From positions 35,506,528 to 35,570,527 of the forward strand of contig CAIIXF020000012.1 of NCBI GenBank assembly GCA_903813345.2: 64,000 nt of DNA. Reading direction: 5' to 3'. Shown here one piece after another: positions 45,296 to 56,580 of this stretch. The translations under genes and the position numbers were made by a program. This stretch comes from Owenia fusiformis (lineage: Eukaryota > Annelida > Polychaeta > Sabellida > Oweniidae). The notes under the pieces are model-generated. The model had not been told where the DNA came from and searched no databases. It saw only the letters and a list, made by a program, of their open reading frames with translations. Every line of letters begins with the position of its first letter. The stretch's first letter is position 1.

Positions 45296-45563
45296 TTGCT
45301 CATAAATATGGAATATTTTCCAATTCACCATTGATTTCAACGTATTCTATGCCCCTCCAAATTAAGTGAATGGGATTTTCAAATATTATTTCATAGACCA
45401 CAGTCAGGAACTCATTTGTAATAACAATATATTTCATTTCTCAGGAATTAATCTACCAGAATCCGTTGAAATCTTGGGGAATATTTTTGGTAAAAAGAGT
45501 GTATTCTCGGCATATATTTTAGTAATTTTTGTGATATGCCTAATATTCCATATTTATGAGCAA
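45296..45563. mobile_element. MITE with 22-bp perfect terminal inverted repeats
   Basis: TTGCTCATAAATATGGAATA (45296 on) is matched exactly inverted at the right end (to 45563), extending to 22 bp. About 268 bp, no transposase; the frame at 45366-45575 is incidental. It sits in the upstream region of the NTase-TPR gene. Confidence 0.75.
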
Positions 45564-45578
45564 TGGTGTTGTTAAAAT

Positions 45579-45589
45579 GGGGATTCCCC
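45579..45589. promoter_or_regulatory. kappa-B palindrome, site 1
   Basis: GGGGATTCCCC, a perfect match to the Rel/NF-kB consensus GGGRNWYYCC, about 0.73 kb upstream of the NTase-TPR start codon. A second identical site lies at 46198-46208. Function is inferred. Confidence 0.35.
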
Positions 45590-46740
45590 TTAAATATTTG
45601 CAGCAGTAATTTCCAGTTGTCACTTTTTATATTATTTTTTTATGTTATTAATGTAATATTTATTTACTTATGCCACTTATTTTGGCCAATTGGCAGTAGA
45701 GTGCTTAATGAGTTGACTGATAGAATTTACCTACTAACTATAAAGTATACCGTGAACTAAAGCTAACGATTGTGAAAATTATAAACTGCTAACATTATGT
45801 CTCAAAGGAAATAATAGGCACAAAGGGTTACTCCATAAAAACACACAAAGTCCATGTAATTCAAAAGCCCATGGAAAAACAACCTATTGATATAACTAAA
45901 TTATGAATGTATTTCCCACATAATATTTCACTGCGGTCCTTTAATTGCTTATTTTCTAGATAATTCTAAACCAGTTTTGTTTTTTACTTGATTGTTCATT
46001 AGTTTTGGAATTAGGGTTCAACCATTATACAGAAAAGACTGTAAAAATACAAACATCACACCTTGTTCATTCTATGATTAAATGTTTTGATAGAATGAAC
46101 AAGAGTCTTGAAGATGCTTGATATTCTAGCTGATTGAATAGAAATGTCCCTGCGTTATGTTTTCTTGATCATTGCCATTTTGGATTCTTCCTTAAATGGG
46201 GATTCCCCTTAAAATACAAATCTGTAATTCCCAGGTCTCATATTAGCTTGTGGTGCCATCTTTATGTTTGCTTGAAATTTGTATTCATGTGTACTTCATT
46301 TGTATTTCATTATTGTTGCAAAGTATATTACTCAGTGGTGTAGCGTTGGAATTTTGTGAGTGTAAGCCACATGTGAGCAAAGTTTTAAAATACAAAATTT
46401 CGACTTATATGGCTAAGAAAATGGGAATTATTGGCCAATTTTATCCATTTTTAAAGTATGTGGCAATTCGATCTCAAAAATCAACTTTTCTCATTTTGAG
46501 AGTATGTCATGACGTTTTATGTGTACATGACGAATAGTTACTGATTAATATTGGAGATGGGGAGTGTTTAAGTAGATGGTGCTAGTGAACATTATTGGGT
46601 GCTCATATAGATAACAATTGATAAAAATGTAGTTATGTCAGGAAAATTCAAGCACATTGCTTTTTTTATAATTATATATTTTCACGTTGTTCATACCACC
46701 ATTTGGGTGACTTGCATTTTGCATCAGTGTTCAGCAATTA
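45590..46740. other. Upstream intergenic region, no gene recognised
   Basis: The stretch around the kappa-B site is partly repeated: AATGGGGATTCCCCTTAAA at 45577 and 46196, each followed by a similar AATTTCCAG or AATTCCCAG block, so the two sites are part of a diverged direct repeat about 620 bp apart. Open frames here show no domain. Confidence 0.45.
46198..46208. promoter_or_regulatory. kappa-B palindrome, site 2
   Basis: GGGGATTCCCC, identical to site 1 at 45579, about 1.35 kb upstream of the NTase-TPR start codon. Confidence 0.35.
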
Positions 46741-46756
46741 GCATTTGGTGTTTGAC

Positions 46757-47110
46757 ATCTGTAACAAGTTGTTACTCTTTTTGTAATTTGCAAGTAGCGT
46801 GAATTCCTGCATGTTGCAATAATTGTATCTAAATTGGTTCAAAATAATACACAGTGGCTTTAAATGATCCACCTGCATCTTGCAATAATTGTATCCAAAT
46901 TGGTTCAAAATAATACACAGGGCCTTTATATGATCCAGAATGATACACAGGGCCTTTAAATGATCCGCCTGCATGTTGCAATAATTGTATCCAAATTGGT
47001 TCAAAATAATACACAGCGGCTTTAAATGATCCACCTTCATGTTGCAATTATTGTATCCAAATTGGTTCAAGATAATACACAGGGCCTTTAAATGATCCAC
47101 CTGCATGTTG
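46757..47110. repeat. 66-bp minisatellite
   Basis: About five units of CATGTTGCAATAATTGTATC, CAAATTGGTTCAAAATAATA and CACAGGGCCTTTAAATGATC. It expanded inside the dispersed 45-bp motif, splitting TCTGTAACAA (46757) from TGGTGACATTTTGCATG (47135). The frames on the minus strand are artefacts. Confidence 0.85.
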
Positions 47111-47295
47111 CAATAATTGTATCATATGGCAAGTGGTGACATTTTGCATGTTAATGCCTTGTCTTTTATCTTATTTTATTTTACCTCCTTTGCAACTACA
47201 GCCGAATTGATGAACTTGATGTCCAGTGTTTGGATCTATCCGAAAATGAAACCTTGATGGTTAGGTATTTTGAAGCTTTGATGCTTTGATAGCTG

Positions 47296-47639
47296 TTTGG
47301 CTCACACAGTGAGCCTATGGGATCGACCAGGTGTCCGTCTGTCAGTTGGTCCGTCCGTGTGGACCCTGAAGAAAGTACTAACATCACAATTAAATCAAGA
47401 CAAATGAATGAAGACACTAATGCAGCAACGACAAATGACGTCCGTTGGTTCGTCTGTCCATCCATCAGCATTGGCCGCACAAATTAAAACTGCTATCCCA
47501 ATTGATTCATATCCACATTCATTTTATGCATATCCATAATCCATGCTACCCACCTAGTTACACAGACATATCGTCAGTGTATCATGGCGGAACTATTTCC
47601 GGGACTAGGTTTCGGTAAGATTTACACCTACTTATAAGT
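47296..47639. other. No gene recognised
   Basis: Between the duplicated motif and the LINE. Contains short CCGTCCGT/GTCCGTCTGTC repeats (47320-47460) and no ORF of significance. Confidence 0.45.
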
Positions 47640-47689
47640 CACGTTGTGGATAATAATTTAAATAAAATTCAATTTTAAGCGAAAAGTTA

Positions 47690-48751
47690 ATGGATGAGTT
47701 GATCTCTAATGTTGCAGAGGTTGAATCAGATGACACATATACTTTATTGATGGGTGATTTTAATGGGAAGGCAACCAAATTTTGTAAAGGGCAAAGCAGC
47801 CAAAATGGTAAACTTATCGATCTTTTCAGTGATGTCACAGGCATGCACATGTGAAACACTATTAACTGTCAGGGTGAGATAACATGGTCAAGGGGAACTC
47901 AACATTCATCCATTGACTATTGCTTCGGTAACCATAATTTTATGAAGGTGTACCAAAATATGATTATTGATGAAACCCACGAAGAGGCAAGTTTAGGTAG
48001 TGACCACTCTTTTATGATTATAAATGCTATACTGCCCTCTCAGTCAGGTAACCTTAAGACCAATGTTCCTCCTGATAATAAAGATAATGATACTGTAATT
48101 TGGAACATCAATGATAACACAGATTGGGATTGCTTCAGAAACGCCATTAATACTGAATTTAGTTCCTGGGACATTTCCAAGTGCAGTAACATTGAAGATG
48201 CATGGTCCTCATTCAAAGAGAATATAATGAAGGATGCTCATATAGGGGTTGGGATTAAGAGGGTACCAACGAACCATCGTTCATTTTGGGATAAATAAAT
48301 TAAATTATTGATAAATAATCGTAAAGAAGCATCACGCTTCTACCGATATTGGAGTCGTTCAAAGTCAGCTGACCCTGACATACTTCGAGAAATTTGGAAC
48401 TTATACCTCGAACGTAAAAAACAAGTTCAGTTGAAAATAGTTGAATCACATGTAAAGAATCACATCAAAGTTTTAACTAGTAATGCTAGGTCACTTTCTA
48501 AATGTTCAAGATCCTACTGGAAAAAATTGAAAATGTTCAATGTAAATAATGGATATCCCATTCATTTAGGTATTGGAACTGACCTCAAAAGAAGAAAGTG
48601 TGATGATGGTTTTTGCAAACTTTGTTCCCTTCATCCAATTGATGATTTAACACACAGATTTTTACATGTAGTCACAACCAACGTGAAAGAATTGATTTTT
48701 ACAACAGAATTAAAACCTCATGCTCTCCTGATGTATTTAATATGTTCTTAA
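47690..48751 (+). pseudogene. LINE ORF2 remnant: endonuclease end, linker and C-terminal Cys motif
   Basis: Conceptual reading is broken by a TGA after TGMHM (about 47850), a TAA at 48296 and a stop at 48749. MGDFNG and SDH are APE-type endonuclease motifs. No YxDD reverse transcriptase motif is present. The late CxLC...H segment is the usual C-terminus of such ORFs. Confidence 0.75.
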
Positions 48752-48917
48752 CGCTTCCTTTAAATGAAAAATTAAAGTGGTGCCTAGGAGATGTTGTTTT
48801 TAGTATTTGGGGCAAAGACCAAGGATTCTTGTTTGACAAGTTTGTCAAACAATTTTTAGTGACTATTAATAACGATATTTTAAACTCATAACATATGTAC
48901 AATTTAACATATTTATT

Positions 48918-49210
<293 letters not shown>

Positions 49211-49654
49211 ATCTGTATTGTATTGTATTTTATGAATATGTATTTGTTTTATGTACTGCCGCACTGGAATTTTCCATTGTGCCACTGATTAAAAAGTGTT
49301 TGGCAAATAAATAAATAAATAAATAAAATATTTTGTTAAATGTTAAAATAATGCGTGTGAACAGGATAGATTCAGTGCACAATTTACACTCTTACCTTAA
49401 TATTTTCAGGGTATGGAATGAATGAACAAGATAACAATAGTCTTCTATAGCATGCATGCTGTTGGGGTTATTTAGCAAACCAAGGTAATATATGCTTGAG
49501 ACCAGTTTTTTAATTGCTTTATCATATATCTATCAGACTGAAAATTCAATTAGATCTGAAGAATAAGATCATTTTGTCTTATTCTAAGTACAATGTTTTC
49601 CCCCTTTCTGACTTAATTGAACATTTTCTTACAGATTTGGTAGTCCCAGTTTGG

Positions 49655-50550
49655 AAAGATTGACCAACTGTAGTCCTGCATCATGCCATTCATTTTGACC
49701 AACTGTAGTCCTGCATCATGCCATTCATTTTAACCAACTGTAGTCCTGCATCGATGCCATTCATTTTGACCAACTGTAGTCCTGCATCAATGCCATTCAT
49801 TTTGACCAACTGTAGTCCTGCATCATGCCATTCATTTTGACCAACTGTAGTCCTGCATCGATGCCATTCATTTTGACCAACTGTAGTCCTGCATCAATGC
49901 CATTCATTTTGACCAACTGTAGTCCTGCATCATGCCATTCATTTTGACCAACTGTAGTCCTGCATCATGCCATTCATTTTGACCAACTGTAGTCCTGCAT
50001 CATGCCATTCATTTTAACCAACTGTAGTCCTGCATCGATGCCATTCATTTTGACCAGCTGTAGTCCTGCATCAATGCCATTCATTTTGACCAACTGTAGT
50101 CCTGCATCAATGCCATTCATTTTGACCAACTGTAGTCCTGTATCATGCCATTCATTTTGACCAACTGTAGTCCTGCATCAATGCCATTCATTTTGACCAA
50201 CTGTAGTCCTGCATCATGCCATTCATTTTGACCAACTGTAGTCCTGCATCATGCCATTCATTTTGACTAACTGTAGTCCTGCATCATGCCATTCATTTCA
50301 ACCAACTGTAGTCCTGCATCATGCCATTCATTTTGACCAACTCTAGTCCTGCATCATGCCATTCATTTTAACCAACTGTAGTCCTGCATCGATGCCATTC
50401 ATTTTGACCAACTGTAGTCCTGCATCAATGCCATTCATTTTGACCAACTGTAGTCCTGCATCATGCCATTCATTTTGACCAATTGTAGTCCTGCATCGTG
50501 CCATTCATTTTGACCAATTGTAGTCCTGCATCGTGCCATTCATTTGACTG
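49655..50550. repeat. 35-bp minisatellite, about 25 units (copy B only)
   Basis: Units of GACCAACTGTAGTCCTGCAT plus CATGCCATTCATTTT (also CGATGCC and CAATGCC variants). Copy A has a single unit at 32035-32070, so the expansion came after the duplication, or contracted in A. Confidence 0.95.
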
Positions 50551-50709
50551 AGAGGCTAGTTGGATACAAAGCTCGCTAACAAAGATCAAGATTGTAGCGT
50601 AAGTGTAGACTTATGTGATAAAAGGTTGCTTGATTTCATATCATGCTTTCATTTTGTATACCACTGTTGTCTCATAATACTCTATCTATATATTCCTTGA
50701 ATAACTCAG

Positions 50710-51128
50710 GATGCGAGTAGGTAGTTACCAGTTTCGCCACCAGGTGGCTGATTCGGTGGAAATAATATGGCAGGGTATTACAAAAATCCCTTAAACTTGA
50801 AAATTCATCAGTTTTAGTGGTTAACTTTTCATGTTACCATTATGTATGTGATAGTTATACAAATTAAAGTATGTTCACTAAATGAAAATATTATCTGCCC
50901 AACACAAGAAAAGATATTTCACTTTTTGTAGTTTAATAACATGGGGTCTATGGGGAATATCCCCGACCTAGAAGTCACATTTTCAAAGAAAATTAATTTT
51001 CAAAATTTATAAAATCTTTCAAAACCACATTTTTAGATGTAATTTTATATGTATATTCCAATTATGACACCAGTTTGACTGAATTGTGAATTTTTAATGA
51101 CGTAAATCAAGTTATTTCTTTTCGCATC
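50710..51128. mobile_element. MITE with ATGCGAGTAG ends, copy 2
   Basis: Same family as 16356-16777. In copy A the matching place (about 32225-32245, CCTTGAATTTAGATCGCAT) has no insertion, so this one entered copy B after the duplication. The right terminus is degraded (TTTTCGCATC). Confidence 0.75.
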
Positions 51129-51306
51129 TAGGATATTCAGATTGCATATCTCAGGATTAGGTTGTCCCAGCTCATTCAACATGTTCAGTCGGGATTGGCA
51201 ATAAGTCAGTTGACTCTTGTTAGTTCAAATATCTATTATATTCATTCTTTCTTTCAGGAAATGACTAATGAAACTGTTGTTTCCACGGTTCTCAACCCAC
51301 TCTGAG

Positions 51307-51583
51307 ATTAAATGAAGTGTATTGGGGCAAGATGTCTAATGAATAAGGGTCAAGGAAACAGTAATATGATAATTACAAGGTGAGACAATATGTACAATAT
51401 TAAATGAAGTGTATTGGGGCAAGATGTCTAATGAATAAGGGTCAAGGAAACAGTAATATGATAATTACAAGGTGAGACAATATGTACAATATTAAATGAA
51501 GTGTATTGGGGCAGGATGTCTAATGGATAAGGGTCAAGGAAACAGTATTATGATAATAATTACAAGGTGAGACAACATGTACA
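51307..51583 (+). repeat. 92-bp minisatellite, 3 units (copy B)
   Basis: Same unit as at 32400-33140, each with the TTACAAGGTGAGAC donor-like motif; donors fall at 51380, 51472 and 51567. Confidence 0.9.
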
Positions 51584-51828
51584 ACTTTTCCCTTTATTAA
51601 ATCTCTAAGAGATTTGCTTCTATTCCTTAACTCCTTATAAATCTGTGATAAATTTTGAATGAGGATGAACCAGGTTCTTTTAACCCTTTCCTGAGACGTG
51701 AATATAAGAGGAAAATGTTGACCTGCTGATGGATAAGTAAGAGTGTTTCTTAGGTTAAACTGGAAATGACGCAAATCCCAGGACCTATACTTTAAATTTT
51801 ATCACTAAAATACAATTTTTAGAAGCAG

Positions 51829-52427
51829 GGGTCATTAACAGAACTTTCGCAAAGTTATGAATTCGTAATTCGTAACTTTATGAAATTTGTACATATTTGA
51901 AGTTACGAATGACTTACGAATTCGTAAAGTTACGAATTTGCCATTAACAGAACACTTTCGTAAGTCATTCATAAGTTTTACCGTTCGTAAACGAATTTCA
52001 AATTGTGACGTCATCTTATATCCTGATTTAGCACAAATAGAAATATGATGTCATTTGATATCATTGCGCGCTGTGATTAAACTTGTCTCCACAATTTCAA
52101 AGATTCCCAGCTCAGGAACATATTTGCTTATCATGTAAGAATAGGTGGATATTTTAGCTTGAAACTTAGCATGCATATAAAGAACAATTTCTTTTTGCCA
52201 ACCTGTATACATTACATAAGAACTGGATGAGAAATATGCCATTCACAAAGTAATGAAAGGGTCTGAGGTGCTATTAAAGTTACGAACTAAAGCATACGTG
52301 ACATCATTTTTTCGTAACTTTGCGAATTGTTCGTAACTTTACGAAAGTTCTGTTAATGCACCGAATTCGTAAAATTAACAATTGACTTGCGAATTCGTAA
52401 CTTTGTGAAAGTTCTGTTAATGAACCC
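51829..52427. mobile_element. 599-bp element with CAG target duplication (copy B only)
   Basis: Starts GGGTCATTAACAGAACTTTC and ends with the inverse, flanked by CAG on both sides (51826-51828, 52428-52430). Copy A has the empty site with a single CAG (33366-33368). Internal repeats of TTACGAATTCGTAA type make further palindromes. No ORF. GGG ends with a 3-bp duplication are compatible with PIF/Harbinger, which is inference. Confidence 0.85.
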
Positions 52428-52959
52428 CAGTATCACATGTCAACAACTTGTCAAATTTTGGTGTAAAAATACTGAATAGAACTGGAGATATTGTCATTTC
52501 ATTGATGTATGTAAATAAAAAAATCAGGCCAAAAGGAGCCAATCGTCCTGGAAGGTATTACGTAATAGGGCTCCATATGGAGCCTATCATCTTGAAAGGG
52601 TAAATTGGGTAATTTGGCTTATGTGAATGGGAGCTGATTTATATGTAATGCCCCCATATCTCACCAATAATTGAGGTCTGATATAAAAAACACAAAATAA
52701 CAACCAGTTAAGGTTATATAAAGTATATTTATTATTTGTCTGATATCCTTTTACTTCGATATAGACCTTAAAAAGATATTATGTTATTTGCCATTCCGTA
52801 CTAAATTTTAATTTAATTAAGGACACTTGAGTGACAGCTTATAGCAAATATAGAAATGGATGCATTTCTATAATTACAATTTGCACACACACACTTTATA
52901 TTTTATTACTCTAGAAATGGTTTATTTTACTGAACCTTGCATCACTTGACTGCATTAAA

Positions 52960-55440
52960 CGTATCAGTCATTTGGCCTCATTCACCAAAAATGCAATGAA
53001 TGCATTTCTTCAGTTACAATTTTCACACAAGTACTTTATAAAAACTGTTTATTTTAATCACATTGACTGCAAAAGCTCATCAGTCATTTGGTTACACCAA
53101 AAATGCAATGAATGCATTTTCACAATTACAGTTTTACAATTTTTCCACAAGGTACATTATGCTTATTTTATTCAAAACAGTTCATTTTACTAGTACATTA
53201 TTTGACTGCATAAGCTCATCAGTCATTTGGCCACATTCACCAAAATGTAATGAATGCATTTCCACAATTACAATGTTACAATTTTCACACAAGGTACATT
53301 ATACTTATTTTATACAAAACAAATCATTTTACAAGTACATTATTTGACTGCATAAGCTCATCAGTCATTTGACCACATTCACCAAAATCCAATGAATGCA
53401 TTTCTACAATTATAGTGTTACAATTTTCACACAAGGTACATTATACTTATTGTATACAAAACAGCTTATTTTACGAGTACATTGTTTGACTAGCTCATCA
53501 GTCATTTGGCCACATTCACCAAAATGCAATGGATGCATTTCCACAATTACAATGTTACAATTTTCACACAAGGTACATTATACTTATTGTATACAAAACA
53601 GCTTATTTTACGAGTACATTGTTTGACTAGCTCATCAGTCATTTGGCCACATCACCGAAATGTAATGAATGCATTTCTACAATTACAGTGTTACAATTTT
53701 CACACAATGTACATTATACTTACTTCTTACAAACTATTCATTCTATTAATCTAACAATGTAACTATTTATATGGAATCCGATTTGAAATCGGGAATAAAA
53801 TATACATACATACATACTAGTACATTATTTGACTGCATAAGCTCATCAGTCATTTGGCCACATTCACCAAAATGCAATGAATGCATTTCCACTATAACAG
53901 TGTTACAATTTTCACACAAGGTACATTATACTTATTTTATTCAAAACAGTTCATTTTACTAGTACATCATTTGACTGCATAGACTCATCAGTCATTTGGC
54001 CACATTCACCAAAATGCAATGGATGCATTTCTACAATTACAGTGTTACAATTTTCACACAAGGTACATTATGCTTATTTTATACAAAACAGTTTAATTTA
54101 CTAGTACATTGTTTGACTGCATAAGCTCATCAGTCATTTGGCCACATACACCATCATGTAATGAATGCATTTCTACAATTACAGTGTAACAATTTTCACA
54201 CAAGGTACATTATACTTATTTTATACAAAACAAATCATTTTACAAGTACATTATTTGACTGCATATGCTCATCTGTCATTTGGCCACATTCACCAAAAAT
54301 GAATTAAATGCATTTTTACAATTACAGTGTTACAAATTTCACACGTGGTAAATTATACTTATTTTATACAAAACAGTTCATATTACTATTATATTGTTTG
54401 ACTGCATAAGCTCATCAGTCATTTGGCCACATTCACCAAAATGCAATTGATGCATTACTACAATTACGGTGTTACAATTTTCACACAAGGTACATTATAC
54501 TTATTTTATACAAAACAGTTCATTTTACTAGTACATTATTTAACTGCATAAGCTCATCAGTCATTTGTCCACATTCACCAAAAATGAATTGAATGCATTT
54601 TTACAATTACAGTGTTACAATTTTCATACAAAGTACATTATACTTATTTTATACAAAACAGTTCATTTTACTAGTACATTATTTGACTGCATTAAGCTCA
54701 TCAGTCATTTGGCCACATTCATAAAAATGCAATGAATGCATCTCTACAATTAGTATAACAATTTTCACACAAATTACATTATATTTACTTCATTTAAACT
54801 GTTTATTTTACTAAATACAGGGTTCTCACTAGGATTTTAGACTCCAGAGATTCTGTGGAGTCTTCTTATGTCTTAAAACCCTCTTGCTCCAGAGTGTAAT
54901 AGCTTTTCTGGAGTCTAAAGTCTAATTTTACATTTTTGTCACATTCTTTGCTGTAAAACTCTCGAGAAAATACATAAAACTGGATACAAACAAGGAATAG
55001 GAAGTCAGACACCTTTTAGAAATAAATATTGGGATAAGAATAGCATGATAATCTTAAGAAGTATGTTTAAAAGTATACTAATAGGATATCTTTGATCTCA
55101 CATGGGGAGAAGTAGTCGCGATACCCCTAAAAAAGTAGTCACAATACTGCTAAAAATTTACGGTCTAAAAATTTCCTGGTGAGAACCCTCAAATAGCACA
55201 TCGTTTATTGGCATTAAGCATATCAGTCAATTGGCCACATTCACCAAAATGCAATGGATGAATCTCTACAATTAGTGCTACAATTTTCATTCAAATTACA
55301 TTATATTTACTGTATCTATAGAAACTGTTTATTTTACTAAAAAGCACATCATTTGGCTGCTTAAGCTTATCAGTCATTTTACTAAAATTTACTGAAATGC
55401 AATAAACGCATTGCTAAAATTAGTATAACAATTTTCACAC
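52960..55440. repeat. 142-bp satellite array (copy B)
   Basis: Same unit as the array at 33890-36330, interrupted by the same hAT-like MITE at 54828-55190. A short unrelated patch with ATACATACATAC lies at about 53760-53820. Open frames within are artefacts. Confidence 0.9.
54828..55190. mobile_element. hAT-like MITE (copy B)
   Basis: Copy B counterpart of 35700-36072 with a less eroded left end (CAGGGTTCTCACTAGGATTT). Confidence 0.7.
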
Positions 55441-56580
55441 AATTCAGAATGCTCCTTCACATGGAACAATATTACAATTTTGAAGGCTAAGACATAACTT
55501 CAAATAGCTTTTTAATGTTTGAGTAATAACAAATAAGGTCAAAATGTATTCTAGTTGTGCTATACTAATACTCATGTGTGGTGTTATATGTACAGTATAT
55601 GATGCCACAGTTAAGTTTCCATATAATTGTCAACTGAGGGTGAAGCCTTTCAACTTGATGCCAGTACCCTCTTGCCATTGTCCCCCCCCCTCTTCCTGAC
55701 TTTTCTCATTTGTAGGTTTTGTATGTTCATGATGAACCCAAACCAATGAACTTTGTTCAAATAAACCGGTTGGTCATCCACTTTATCTCCCAATCAACTC
55801 ATTTGTTTGCAATGTATACTTTATATCTACTGTACTGATGTCAGTGTGCGTGTTTTATAAGTTGATATTTTTGATTGCCAATTGTCAATATACTTGTTAT
55901 GTGTTATACTGAGTGTTCATAATGTCATATATGAATTTCCAGAAAATGCAGTATGCCTAATCTGGGAAGAAAACTGAGTCCAGCAGAAGATTTAACAACT
56001 CTTTCAAGATGGTTGCCAAGATTCTTTCGTCTTCAATAAACCTTCGATTTCAGCTAAGCTAAGCCGAATCTTGATTCCAAAAGTTTCGCCATGTGATTTT
56101 AATAAAACTACGATTATATTCAGCCACAAATGAATGCCCAAACACCTGTGATATAAAGAGTATTTTAAAGAAAACAGCATCACTTAGAATTACTCTAACT
56201 GCAGTTGATAATCTTTGTCATCATAATGTCATCATCAACTTCAGTTGAAGTCATTCTAGGTGAAGCCATTTTCTTAAAAATTCTCCAATATCGCGGTTGT
56301 TTCAGCATTTATTTGTGGTTATTACCATCGTAGCTTTATTTATTTGCATGGCGAAACATTTGGAATCCAGATTCAACTTAGTTTAGCTGAAATCGGAGGT
56401 TAATCGAAAACGAAGGAATTTGGGCAACCATCTTGAATGAAGCTAACTGCAGTTAGGGTCATCCAGCTGTGGAACAGTGAACACAAAGTTCATTAAGAGG
56501 TCCATTCCATGAAGATCAGTCCAGGTAAGATATTTACTGAATATGATTAAGTTGATTTAAATAATCACTAGGGCAGATCA
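55441..56580. other. No gene recognised (copy B)
   Basis: Counterpart of 36331-37345, with a C run and about 100 extra bp at 55690-55795 relative to copy A. Confidence 0.5.

Larger units (their letters stand above)
49410..51566 (+). ncRNA. Candidate noncoding three-exon unit, copy B
   Basis: Exon-like blocks: 49410-49484 (acceptor TTAATATTTTCAG, donor CCAAG|GTAATA), 49635-50598 (acceptor TTTTCTTACAG, donor GTAGC|GTAAGT) and 51258-51379 (acceptor TTCTTTCTTTCAG, donor TTACAAG|GTGAGA, with further donors at 51471 and 51566). The middle block has swollen from 115 bp in copy A to 964 bp by a 35-bp repeat. Coding frames are closed, so a noncoding or UTR role is the only option. Prediction by eye. 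Confidence 0.3.
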
